Assembly: GCA_032718475.1 (NCBI GenBank)
Contig: JAUCBJ010000193.1
Span: 38,346-102,345, forward strand
Origin: Nemertoderma westbladi
Lineage: Eukaryota; Xenacoelomorpha; Nemertodermatida; Nemertodermatidae
Length of the DNA: 64,000 nucleotides
Direction of reading: 5' to 3'
Shown here: in pieces, positions 48,885 to 60,554 of the stretch
Layout of the letters: each line of letters begins with the position of its first letter
Numbering within the stretch: the first letter of the stretch is position 1
The notes under the pieces: generated by a model
What the model was told of the DNA's origin: nothing
Seen by the model: only the letters and a program-made list of their open reading frames with translations
Database searches by the model: none
Position numbers and translations under genes: made by a program

Positions 48885-49309
48885 ACTACTACTAGGATCG
48901 GCATGCTGCATTGCAGCTGCATTTTTAAGAATGCTGTGCCGGCTTGTCAACAAAATTGCACCGCCACAACTCCCTATCACCCATGACATTTGCTAGATCA
49001 TCCGCATCTTTAAGGCCAGTGTCCTTTAAGATGCGTCTCAAGAAAGTCATGGGCTGTCCACCATGCTTATTCACTCCATGAGGCTGCCAAAGTACAAGAT
49101 TATGCACTGGCTGGTCCTCACGGCGAAAGCAATGTCCTGCAAAGCGGAGGCGATTTTGTTCTAGTGTCAAGCTTGGGGGAACCAATGAGACACCTCCAAT
49201 GTTATATAGTGTCTGGTTGGAGATGTGTGCATTGTACTTGACACAATGAACCCGGCGTAGCATTCTTGTGAATGTGTCATCCAGAGACTTGGTATCCTCA
49301 GCAGTTAGA
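48885..49309 (-). mobile_element. RTE-like retrotransposon, copy I (3' fragment)
   Basis: Tail TACTACTACTAGG, 3' UTR and ORF C-terminus (LTAEDTKSLDDTFTRMLRR … DKPAQHS), truncated at 49309. The open frame continues past the junction into unrelated sequence (to 49413). Confidence 0.88.
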
Positions 49310-50102
49310 TTCGACAACGCGGGTAGGAATCCACTAATTATTTTATGAAACTCGTAGAAGACCACGTTCCTATCGAATGGGGGTACAAAAAATATGTCGG
49401 CAATAGGGGCCAAAAAGGGCCAGAATTTGTAAAGTAGTTTTTATCGAATAATTTTTTATTTTTAACTTTAGTTGGTTAAGGTACATTCTATACAGTCAAT
49501 ATCCATACGGGGAATTCAAATATGCTATCGGTTTTGCTCCAAGGATGATATTAAAAAAATGAGGGCCAAAATTATAATTTCGCGCTTCAAACTTGCTTCG
49601 CGGGAAATCGTCTAGCTCGAAAACAACTTAACTTACGGGAGATTTGTTTACACAGACTTATAGTGCGTTAAATTATCTATCTAACAGCGTTAATCACAGC
49701 GCCGGAGGTATTATAAAACTGGAGCGGCAGGCGATCGTGTGAAATATAATATTTATAAAAAGGGACGAAAAATTTTTTTTTTTAACAAATCGCTATTCCA
49801 TTATAATTTAGCGTATTGCGCCAAAAGTACCTGTAAAAAGTATCAAATTAACTCCGCTATCTTTTATCTTAACATATATAATTAAAATTACGAATTTTAA
49901 GGGTCGAAAAATATCGCGTTATTTTGGCCCTTTTTTTTAATTTTTTTGGGGCTAAAAATAACCCCTTCTCAAAAGATCAAGAAAAAAATTACGGCAAAGA
50001 ATATACCAATTTTATTGAATTTGGACCACCAGAACCGAAGTTAGAGCGATTTTAGTGAAAAAATAAAAATATTTTTTTTTGCAAAAAAAATAAGAATGGT
50101 CA
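49310..50102. other. Non-coding AT-rich sequence
   Basis: Nothing recognised. GGGCCAAAAAGGGCC (49405-49420) and TTGGCCCTTTTTTTT (49922-49936) recur in inverted form, which may mark an old repeat. Confidence 0.5.
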
Positions 50103-50175
50103 GGTCAATATTGGATTTCGAACCCGCGAACTTAGGTTTCATTAACGTGATTGATAACCACTAGACTATGTGACC
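50103..50175 (-). tRNA. Degenerate tRNA-like sequence (tRNA pseudogene or SINE head)
   Basis: 73 bases on the minus strand. GGTCA at the 5' end pairs with TGACC at the 3' end. An A-box-like TAGTCTAGTGGTTA and a B-box GGTTCGAAATC are at the proper spacing, as in Val/Asp/Glu/His-type tRNAs. The last two acceptor pairs, the outer T-stem pairs and the anticodon stem do not form well, so it is not a working tRNA and I do not assign an anticodon. Confidence 0.55.
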
Positions 50176-51697
50176 AAGAGAATTTGAAATTTTCGAGTGA
50201 CTATTTTTAAACATAAATAACTTAAAAAGAACTTCCAATAACTTCCAAAAATAGACTTATGTGCACTTAGTGCAAAATGCACTTAAATAGTGAACATTTT
50301 TTCGATATTTCAAACACTGTTATTTCCAGTTCTATTCATCGTAGAATGTTATTTTTTGGATTAAAATGTAGTTTGGAATGATTTCTAACTATAATCGTAA
50401 CATTTGTTTAACTTTTTATGTCTATAAAGTGACTTAAAAATGTCCATAAATATGGTCCAAAATCGCAAATCCAGATTTATTAAATTGGATTTTTGACACT
50501 TTTAGCGACTGACACTTGATCATACACCATCGTAGATCGGTAGAGGATAAACATAAGTTTGTTAAATAAGAGCCACCATTACGATCTGCTAAAGTGCATT
50601 TGTACAAATAAGTGTGCAAAAGTGCAAATTTTTTAATAAGGTCAAATTATATAGTATTGGGTTCTTTTCTTTGCAGATACTTTATTTTCATATTAATATG
50701 TTGTTTGAACCTTACTGAGCGCATTAGGGGATATGCGTACAAATAACCGGCCCTTATGAGGCTTCGATTGGGTAAATTAGTAAAACATAAGGTTGTATAG
50801 TATAATATTCTAAAAACCAGTGTGATATTAAATGCACTTTAAATAATAAATAGAAATCAAATAACAATTGGACCACACAATTAAAAACTCGCACAATTTT
50901 GTACTTATTATATCGCTTCAAATTAATTCAACAGTGGATATTTGTGGGAAGGGGGAAGTTACAGTGTGCATTCGGGGGAAGTTTGGTGAACTGCATTTAT
51001 GCAGTGAATCCAAACTTCCCCCTTTGATATATCATATACTTAAGACATGCTAGGGTGACTGGGAAATAATTGTTACTGTCACACTTTGCATCCATTTATC
51101 CTATCCTTTATTATTACCCCAGTCAGATAAGAGATAATAAATCAGTAAAAACCAAACTAAACTGTCTTTCATGCAAACAAATTTCTAACTAAAGACGGGT
51201 GAATGACCATGACCATGGAAATAATTTTAAATATAATTGTATATCAACTATTTGGGGAGGCTTCCAAGTTAAACCCGAAAACAATTATTTTGTTACATAT
51301 ATAGTAAATAACGTTGTATGTTCTTCTTCCTCTCATAATAATATCTCAGATTGAAGGCATCGGTAGTTATAAAGATCGTCCGTCAGCTGCATTTAGTAAA
51401 TATGTTTAAATACAAAACAGGACGAGCACAACGACGTTTATAATAATGAAGACGAGTACTGCCTACTGCGTTGAAGGCATCGGTAGTTATAAATTACTGG
51501 TGGGTGGGAAGGGTGGGGGGGGGGGGGGGGGGGTGCAGATTAAAAGGGGTGAACACGTACTGTCCCCCTTTCTTTGATTGATTGGTGGTGTGGGTAAATT
51601 TCTCAAAACCTGATTTTGTGATACAGTCGCTCAATTTTAATCTGTATCTGATAACTGAGCCTCGTCCTGCGCGATGGCCCTACGAACGTGTATTAGT
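50176..51697. other. Non-coding region with small repeats
   Basis: Two identical 23-bp direct repeats beginning TTGAAGGCATCGGTAGTTAT lie at 51351-51373 and 51471-51493. A 19-G run is at 51515-51533. GGGGGAAGTTTGG (50970-50985) and its complement CCAAACTTCCCCC (51010-51022) form an inverted repeat. No gene seen; the 61-residue open frames are not convincing. Confidence 0.6.
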
Positions 51698-51764
51698 TAA
51701 CACGGGGGCTCGTGTTAGTTAACAAGACTTAACTAAGTATTAGTTAACATGAGACATCATGTTA
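51698..51764. repeat. Three successive hairpins with 6-nt loops
   Basis: TAACACG/CGTGTTA (51698-51717, loop GGGGCT), TTAGTTAA/TTAACTAA (51715-51736, loop CAAGAC) and TAACATG/CATGTTA (51745-51764, loop AGACAT) are all perfect. The first and third differ by one compensated base pair. They lie just beyond the solo LTR. Confidence 0.8.
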
Positions 51765-51784
51765 GAAAATGTTTTTTCATGTCC

Positions 51785-52364
51785 TGTGATGGGATCAAGG
51801 AATCCCGACCGGGTAGAGTCCTTACGCGTCACAGCAGGCTAATAGGTGGATGTAAAAAGGTTTGAGTTTGGTGTTCAACTGACTGACTGATAATATAATA
51901 TAAATGAACTAATGATAGCATAGAAGCAATAACGGTAACAAAATGGATAATATGTATAGCAGCACCGCAATGACGGTCGAACTATGTCGCCAGTCCGCAG
52001 TGAACTGATGACTGAGTAAACTAACTGACCGGTAATTGGATGCAACATAATATATATTCACCCCTACTCTACTGTGGCCTTACTACCTAGCGGATGCTCT
52101 CCCTCGCCCCTCATTGGCTAACAACCTAATTCTCGGCTCCCACCTCTGTGGGAGTGTCCCCCCCCCCCCCGCTGCTGTCACTTCCCTTCTCGAGGTAGGT
52201 TGACCTCTAACCTCTTTTGTGTGGCTTCTCGGGGCTATATGTCGTCCCCGTTATTGGGGGTGATACGAGATTAATTTGTGATTAACCTCGTATCCCCCAA
52301 TATTGCTGAAAACGCCACTTCCCAACTCTATGGGGATAGTGAGGCGGAATTGAATCCGCTCACA
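51785..52364 (-). mobile_element. Solo LTR of a BEL-B-related family
   Basis: On the minus strand it starts TGTGAGCGGATTCAATTCCGCC and ends ATCCCATCACA. It shares with the BEL-B LTR the GCGGAATTGA end, the TTACGCGTC block and a long stem in the same place (GATACGAGATTAAT…ATTAACCTCGTATC near 52260-52294). No internal region follows on either side, and I found no target duplication. Confidence 0.75.
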
Positions 52365-53473
52365 CGGGCTCCGTATATTAACAGTTAATATATATTTTAC
52401 GTTTCAATTAAACATATTTCATTAGAGATGACATAACGAAAAGTAGGTATCTAGATGGAAAACCAGGTGCGTTATCTTTAGTTATAGATCAATTAGCTAC
52501 CAGGTGCATTATCTTTCGTTATTTCTTTTCGTGTAAAAATACATGAATATCAATGAAATTATTTTAAAATTTCAAGAAATAAATATATTTAAAAGAACAA
52601 TTACTTACCAATTAGTCAACCAGTTAGACAACCAATTAGACTTAACCTCATAGCCATAAAGTAATTTCGTATTTTAATACTAGTGCCAAAAAGTTCGTAA
52701 AAGTAAAATAAAGAAATATTGGAAAGTTAAACACGAAAAACCGTTGTCATCACTAAGTCTCCGCTCTCTTTGCTGCTATCTCTATTATCTCTGCTATCTG
52801 TATTATCATTTCATGAAATAGAGCAGCATTATTTGCTACTGTAAGTTGTAAAATCTTATATTTTTTGTACTTTGTGTTTTTGCCCTAGCAACTGGTAACT
52901 GTGTGTTGAGCATTTTAATGTTTGTTTTTGTTTGTGTTTTTCGATGACCCTAGTGGCTGAGTATGTTCTATTTCTATTTTTTTTATCTATTTCAATTTCT
53001 ATTTATAATAACTATGTCGCCACCTTTAATTATCCGCTATCACAACATGTAAGGCAGGCAGGGAGGCGTCGTGAGATCGAACTCGGGACGTCTTAGCTAC
53101 AAGGGGAAAATCCCATCTCGGCGAATTATTAACAATGATATTTATCAATTAAGGGAAAATAAGCAGTTTACAGTGGCACGTTGTTCTAATCACAACTAGA
53201 ACCTAAATTCAATACCACAAGTTACAGTTTCATTTTTGAGAAGTCGTTTACCACAACAGTACAGAGAATTTAGATTTACTAAGAGTCCTTCCCTTATCTG
53301 AATTGGGACGTGACCCCCTAGTCAATTATATGGAAAGTCATGAAAACGGTTAGATCGTGAAAGACCATCGTATTGGTTCTAGTAACCATGGAAATAAAAA
53401 GAGAAAAAGACCATTCAAAATATATAGCACCACAGTTTAGGCCACAAAAGGGAAAACCTCCTTATTACAGTAA
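52365..53473. other. Non-coding region downstream of MPDU1
   Basis: Short repeated CCAGGTGCRTTATCTTTMGTTAT at about 52464 and 52500. A possible tRNA-derived SINE B-box (AGTTCGATCTC on the minus strand) lies at 53075-53087. No gene seen. Confidence 0.5.
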
Positions 53474-54166
53474 CTACAAATATTTCAGTAAAGAATTAGA
53501 GTGCGGGTTTGATTGTAAATACCAACAGATTTGAAAAAATAGCACAGCGTTGCAAATTGTACAGACACTATATAAGATGACTAGCATGGTGTCACCTGTC
53601 TCTTGGACGCTGGTAAATATTCGAGTCATTGAACCCAAAAGCACGAGCACAGCCGTAGTCATAGAAAGTTCTCCGGTGTTGCCGTTACTGTAGTTGGTGT
53701 GGGCTTGGTTGAGTCTGGATAATAGAACCACGGGTATAGTGCTGCCTTGCAATACAGTAACAACTGCAAAGGGAATCTTTCTAGAACACAAGACGGCCAT
53801 AGTGACAGCGTATAAGGGCAAAGTGACGGTGGACGTCCAATAATAGGCCTGGAGGTACAGACAGGATATTGTAAGAAGCAATGTTTGTGCTGAGATTAGA
53901 GCACTCTCGCCCCAGCTACTGACGGGGAACCTCTGTACGGTGTTGTAAGCCACCGAGACGGAGGCAGCCGTTAGGTCGCCGCAAACAGACAATATATTTA
54001 TACCGTCGGCTGATCCAGCAGACCAGACCTTTACCAGCTGAGGGAGTTTGAGAATTGCAGCCCCCGCCACTATTATGTATCCCAAAGTTTTACTGATTAA
54101 ATATTTCGCTTCAACAGATGTGCATTGTCGCAGACGGACGCAAGCCTTCTGATAGTATGACCCCAT
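53474..54166 (-). CDS. MPDU1: Mannose-P-dolichol utilization defect 1 protein (PQ-loop family)
   Basis: MPDU1 is an ER membrane protein needed for use of dolichol-phosphate mannose and glucose in N-glycan, GPI-anchor and O-mannose synthesis. The 230-residue product (human 247) has the two PQ-loop repeats: LISKTLGYIIVAGAAILKLPQLVKVWSAGSADG-type text near residues 25-55, where KLPQ is the signature, and LQGSTIPVVLLSRLNQAHTNYSNGNTGELS with RIFTSVQETGD further on. About seven hydrophobic spans are seen. The ATG at 54166 (MGSYYQK) is the first in frame; an in-frame TAA lies upstream. A good minus-strand acceptor (TTTATTTTTCAG) ends at about 54222, so a 5' UTR intron that includes the large minisatellite is likely. 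The coding region itself is a single exon. Confidence 0.92.
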   Translation of the reverse strand: MGSYYQKACVRLRQCTSVEAKYLISKTLGYIIVAGAAILKLPQLVKVWSAGSADGINILSVCGDLTAASVSVAYNTVQRFPVSSWGESALISAQTLLLTISCLYLQAYYWTSTVTLPLYAVTMAVLCSRKIPFAVVTVLQGSTIPVVLLSRLNQAHTNYSNGNTGELSMTTAVLVLLGSMTRIFTSVQETGDTMLVILYSVCTICNAVLFFQICWYLQSNPHSNSLLKYL

Positions 54167-54240
54167 ATTTATAATCAATATTACTACTGGTACTAAATGA
54201 CTATTAAATTATTGATAATAACCTGAAAAATAAACTGTAA

Positions 54241-57200
54241 GTACCGATACGTCGACTAATACAGGTACCGAGTACGTACGACTAATACAGGTACCGAGTA
54301 CGTCGACTAATACAGGTACCGAGTACGTCGACTAATACAGGTACTGAGTACGTACGACTAATACAGGTACCGAGTACGTACGACTAATACAGGTACCGAG
54401 TACGTCGACTAATACAGGTACCGAGTACGTACGACTAATACAGGTACCGAGTACGTCGACTAATACAGGTACCGAGTACGTCGACTAATACAGGTACCGA
54501 GTACGTCGACTAATACAGGTACTGAGTACGTACGACTAATACAGGTACCGAGTACGTACGACTAATACAGGTACCGAGTACGTCGACTAATACAGGTACC
54601 GAGTACGTACGACTAATACAGGTACCGAGTACGTCGACTAATACAGGTACCGAGTACGTCGACTAATACAGGTACCGAGTACGTCGACTAATACAGGTAC
54701 CGAGTACGTCGACTAATACAGGTACCGAGTACGTCGACTAATACAGGTACCGAGTACGTCGACTAATACAGGTACCGAGTACGTCGACTAATACAGCTAC
54801 CGAGTACGTCGACTAATACAGGTACCGAGTACGTACGACTAATACAGGTACCGAGTACGTCGACTAATACAGGTACCGAGTACGTACGACTAATACAGGT
54901 ACCGAGTACGTCGACTAATACAGGTACCGAGTACGACGATTAATACAGGTACCGAGTACGACGACTAATACAGGTACCGAGTACGACGACTAATACAGGT
55001 ACCGAGTACGTCGACTAATACAGGTACCGAGTACGACGACTAATACAGGTACCGAGTACGTCGACTAATACAGGTACCGAGTACGTACGACTAATACAGG
55101 TACCGAGTACGTCGACTAATACAGGTACCGAGTACGTCGACTAATACAGGTACCGAGTACGTACGACTAATACAGGTACCGAGTACGTCGACTAATACAG
55201 GTACCGAGTACGTCGACTAATACAGGTACCGAGTACGTCGACTAATACAGGTACCGAGTACGTACGACTAATACAGGTACCGAGTACGTCGACTAATACA
55301 GGTACCGAGTACGTACGACTAATACAGGTACCGAGTACGTCGACTAATACAGGTACCGAGTACGTACGACTAATACAGGTACCGAGTACGTACGACTAAT
55401 ACAGGTACCGAGTACGTACGACTACTACAGGTACCGAGTACGTCGACTAATACAGGTACCGAGTACGTACGACTAATACAGGTACCGAGTACGTCGACTA
55501 ATACAGGTACCGAGTACGTACGACTACTACAGGTACCGAGTACGTACGACTAATACAGGTACCGAGTACGTCGACTAATACAGGTACCGAGTACGACGAC
55601 TAATACAGGTACCGAGTACGTCGACTAATACAGGTACCGAGTACGTCGACTAATACAGGTACCGAGTACGTACGACTAATACAGGTACCGAGTACGTCGA
55701 CTAATACAGGTACCGAGTACGTACGACTAATACAGGTACCGAGTACGTCGACTAATACAGGTACCGAGTACGTACGACTAATACAGGTACCGAGTACGTA
55801 CGACTAATACAGGTACCGAGTACGTCGACTAATACAGGTACCGAGTACGTACGACTACTACAGGTACCGAGTACGACGACTAATACAGGTACCGAGTACG
55901 TCGACTAATACAGGTACCGAGTACGTCGACTAATACAGGTACCGAGTACGTCGACTAATACAGGTACCGAGTACGTCGACTAATACAGGTACCGAGTACG
56001 ACGACTAATACAGGTACCGAGTACGTACGACTAATACAGGTACCGAGTACGTCGACTAATACAGGTACCGAGTACGTCGACTAATACAGGTACCGAGTAC
56101 GTCGACTAATACAGGTACCGAGTACGTCGACTAATACAGGTACCGAGTACGTACGACTAATACAGGTACCGAGTACGTCGACTAATACAGGTACCGAGTA
56201 CGTACGACTAATACAGGTACCGAGTACGTCGACTAATACAGGTACCGAGTACGTACGACTAATACAGGTACCGAGTACGTCGACTAATACAGGTACCGAG
56301 TACGTCGACTAATACAGGTACCGAGTACGTACGACTAATACAGGTACCGAGTACGTACGACTAATACAGGTACCGAGTACGTACGACTAATACAGGTACC
56401 GAGTACGTCGACTAATACAGGTACCGAGTACGTACGACTAATACAGGTACCGAGTACGTACGACTAATACAGGTACCGAGTACGACGACTAATACAGGTA
56501 CCGAGTACGACGACTAATACAGGTACCGAGTACGTCGACTAATACAGGTACCGAGTACGTCGACTAATACAGGTACCGAGTACGTCGACTAATACAGGTA
56601 CCGAGTACGTCGACTAATACAGGTACCGAGTACGTACGACTAATACAGGTACCGAGTACGTACGACTAATACAGGTACCGAGTACGTCGACTAATACAGG
56701 TACCGAGTACGTCGACTAATACAGGTACCGAGTACGTCGACTAATACAGGTACCGAGTACGTCGACTAATACAGGTACCGAGTACGTACGACTAATACAG
56801 GTACCGAGTACGTCGACTAATACAGGTACCGAGTACGACGACTAATACAGGTACCGAGTACGTACGACTAATACAGGTACCGAGTACGTACGACTAATAC
56901 AGGTACCGAGTACGTCGACTAATACAGGTACTGAGTACGTACGACTAATACAGGTACCGAGTACGTCGACTAATACAGGTACCGAGTACGTACGACTAAT
57001 ACAGGTACCGAGTACGTCGACTAATACAGGTACCGAGTACGACGACTAATACAGGTACCGAGTACGTACGACTAATACAGGTACCGAGTACGTACGACTA
57101 ATACAGGTACCGAGTACGTCGACTAATACAGGTACCGAGTACGTACGACTAATACAGGTACCGAGTACGTCGACTAATACAGGTACCGAGTACGTACGAC

Positions 57201-59784
57201 TAATACAGGTACCGAGTACGTCGACTAATACAGGTACCGAGTACGACGACTAATACAGGTACCGAGTACGTCGACTAATACAGGTACCGAGTACGTACGA
57301 CTAATACAGGTACCGAGTACGTACGACTAATACAGCTACCGAGTACGTACGACTAATACAGGTACCGAGTACGTCGACTAATACAGGTACCGAGTACGTC
57401 GACTAATACAGGTACCGAGTACGTCGACTAATACAGGTACCGAGTACGTACGACTAATACAGGTACCGAGTACGTCGACTAATACAGGTACCGAGTACGT
57501 CGACTAATACAGGTACCGAGTACGACGACTAATACAGGTACCGAGTACGACGACTAATACAGGTACCGAGTACGACGACTAATACAGGTACCGAGTACGT
57601 CGACTAATACAGGTACCGAGTACGTCGACTAATACAGGTACCGAGTACGTACGACTAATACAGGTACCGAGTACGTCGACTAATACAGGTACCGAGTACG
57701 TCGACTAATACAGGTACCGAGTACGACGACTAATACAGGTACCGAGTACGACGACTAATACAGGTACCGAGTACGACGACTAATACAGGTACCGAGTACG
57801 ACGACTAATACAGGTACCGAGTACGTACGACTAATACAGGTACCGAGTACGTCGACTAATACAAGTACCGAGTACGTCGACTAATACAGGTACCGAGTAC
57901 GACGACTAATACAGGTACCGAGTACGTCGACTAATACAGGTACCGAGTACGTCGACTAATACAGGTACCGAGTACGACGACTAATACAGGTACCGAGTAC
58001 GTCGACTAATACAGGTACCGAGTACGACGACTAATACAGGTACCGAGTACGTCGACTAATACAGGTACCGAGTACGTCGACTAATACAGGTACCGAGTAC
58101 GACGACTAATACAGGTACCGAGTACGTCGACTAATACAGGTACCGAGTACGTCGACTAATACAGGTACCGAGTACGTACGACTAATACAGGTACCGAGTA
58201 CGTACGACTAATACAGGTACCGAGTACGTCGACTAATACAGGTACCGAGTACGTCGACTAATACAGGTACCGAGTACGTCGACTAATACAGGTACCGAGT
58301 ACGTCGACTAATACAGGTACCGAGTACGTACGACTAATACAGGTACCGAGTACGTACGACTAATACAGCTACCGAGTACGTCGACTAATACAGGTACCGA
58401 GTACGTCGACTAATACAGGTACCGAGTACGTCGACTAATACAGGTACCGAGTACGTCGACTAATACAGGTACCGAGTACGTCGACTAATACAGGTACCGA
58501 GTACGTACGACTAATACAGGTACCGAGTACGTACGACTAATACAGCTACCGAGTACGTACGACTAATACAGGTACCGAGTACGTCGACTAATACAGGTAC
58601 CGAGTACGTCGACTAATACAGGTACTGAGTACGTCGACTAATACAGGTACCGAGTACGTCGACTAATTCAGGTACCGAGTACGTCGACTAATACAGGTAC
58701 CGAGTACGACGACTAATACAGGTACCGAGTACGTCGACTAATACAGGTACCGAGTACGTACGACTAATACAGGTACCGAGTACGTACGACTAATACAGGT
58801 ACTGAGTACGTACGACTAATACAGGTACCGAGTACGACGACTAATACAGGTACCGAGTACGTCGACTAATACAGGTACCGAGTACGTACGACTAATACAG
58901 GTACCGAGTACGTACGACTAATACAGGTGCCGAGTACGTACGACTAATACAGGTACCGAGTACGTACGACTAATACAGGTACCGAGTACGTACGACTAAT
59001 ACAGGTACCGAGTACGTCGACTAATACAGGTACCGAGTACGTACGACTAATACAGGTACCGAGTACGTCGACTAATACAGGTACCGAGTACGTCGACTAA
59101 TACAGGTACCGAGTACGTACGACTAATACAGGTACCGAGTACGTACGACTAATACAGGTACCGAGTACGTCGACTAATACAGGTACCGAGTACGACGACT
59201 AATACAGGTACCGAGTACGACGACTAATACAGGTACCGAGTACGTACGACTAATACAGGTACCGAGTACGTCGACTAATACAGGTACCGAGTACGACGAC
59301 TAATACAGGTACCGAGTACGACGACTAATACAGGTAGGTACCGAGTACGTCGACTAATACAGGTACCGAGTACGACGACTAATACAGGTACCGAGTACGT
59401 CGACTAATACAGGTACCGAGTACGTCGACTAATACAGGTACCGAGTACGACGACTAATACAGGTACCGAGTACGTCGACTAATACAGGTACCGAGTACGT
59501 CGACTAATACAGGTACCGAGTACGTCGACTAATACAGGTACCGAGTACGTCGACTAATACAGGTACCGAGTACGTCGACTAATACAGGTACCGAGTACGA
59601 CGACTAATACAGCTACCGAGTACGTCGACTAATACAGGTACCGAGTACGTCGACTAATACAGGTACCGAGTACGACGACTAATACAGGTACCGAGTACGT
59701 CGACTAATACAGGTACCGAGTACGTACGACTAATACAGGTACCGAGTACGACGACTAATACAGGTACTGAGTACGTACGACTAA
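54241..59784. repeat. 5.5-kb minisatellite of 25/26-bp units
   Basis: Roughly 218 units by length. Three main variants differ at the centre: GTACCGAGTACGTCGAC (25 bp), GTACCGAGTACGTACGAC (26 bp) and GTACCGAGTACGACGAC (25 bp), each followed by TAATACAG. Rare variants are AGCTACC, GTACTGAG and TACTACAG; one unit has a GGTAGGTA duplication near 59336. Each unit holds the palindrome GGTACC at its junction. It begins 75 bp upstream of the MPDU1 ATG. Confidence 0.97.
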
Positions 59785-60554
59785 CAACCAATATTACATA
59801 TTATTATTATTATTATTACACTCTGAAAGATATTAAAATTAATATTAAAAGTGGAAAACACCTCGAAGGCACAATTAAATTGCACTAATAGATGGATATA
59901 AACTCAAGTTAACAAACATAAGATTTAGGAATTGTACAGTAAATAGGCTAAACATAATTCGAGTTTAAAATGTATAATAATAGACCTTGATTCGTAAACA
60001 TTTCAAAATAAAACAGAAATAAAAAAACGGCTCGTGGTAGACCAAATAAAAGATAGATAATACAGTATTATGCATTGAAAAGAGGAATGATGGTGGTGCT
60101 GGAATAACAGTGTTTCAATAACTGGAGTAACAGTTTATAGACTTTGCATAGTTATGTTCATCAATCTACTTTTAGAATAAAATATTTTCATGCAAAACAG
60201 GACGAGAGCAACGAGGCACTACATTTGAGTCGAGTCTTGAATTAAGCGGGTTCGTTTCTAATATAATTTAAATTAAAAAGTTAATAAAATTCACTATTCA
60301 AGAAAATTATAGGACGTAGAGGATTGTTGTCGAATGAAAATATTTATGTGTTTATTTATTATGAATGGGTGAATCTTTTAGGCTCGTTAAGCCAAGGAAT
60401 GCCTATTCACCGCCATGGGTGATCTTCCACAGTAAAACCTTCCTTATTTATTATTAACATAAAATTATGTATTATATTTACTAATATAATTAAAATATAT
60501 CCTGCAAATTTAGTTTAACTAAAATCTCTATGATTTTAATTATAAGCTCTGCCA
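59785..60554. other. Non-coding AT-rich sequence
   Basis: TAT-rich start. An inverted repeat GGGTGAAT…ATTCACC around a small GGCT/AGCC stem lies at 60366-60413. AAAACAGGACGAG at 60196 also occurs at 51415. No gene seen. Confidence 0.5.

Noticed and set aside
46823-49309. Twin-priming 5' inversion of one RTE insertion (copies H and I)
   Set aside because: In twin priming the inverted part lies at the 5' side of the tail-bearing part. Here it lies beyond the tail, so two separate insertions fit better.
53060-53125. A second tRNA gene on the minus strand
   Set aside because: Only a B-box-like AGTTCGATCTC is clear. The A-box and stems do not form. At most it is a SINE fragment.
54241-59784. CRISPR array, centromere or telomere repeat
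   Set aside because: No spacers and the unit is not telomeric. A centromeric role cannot be judged from one 5.5-kb array beside a gene.
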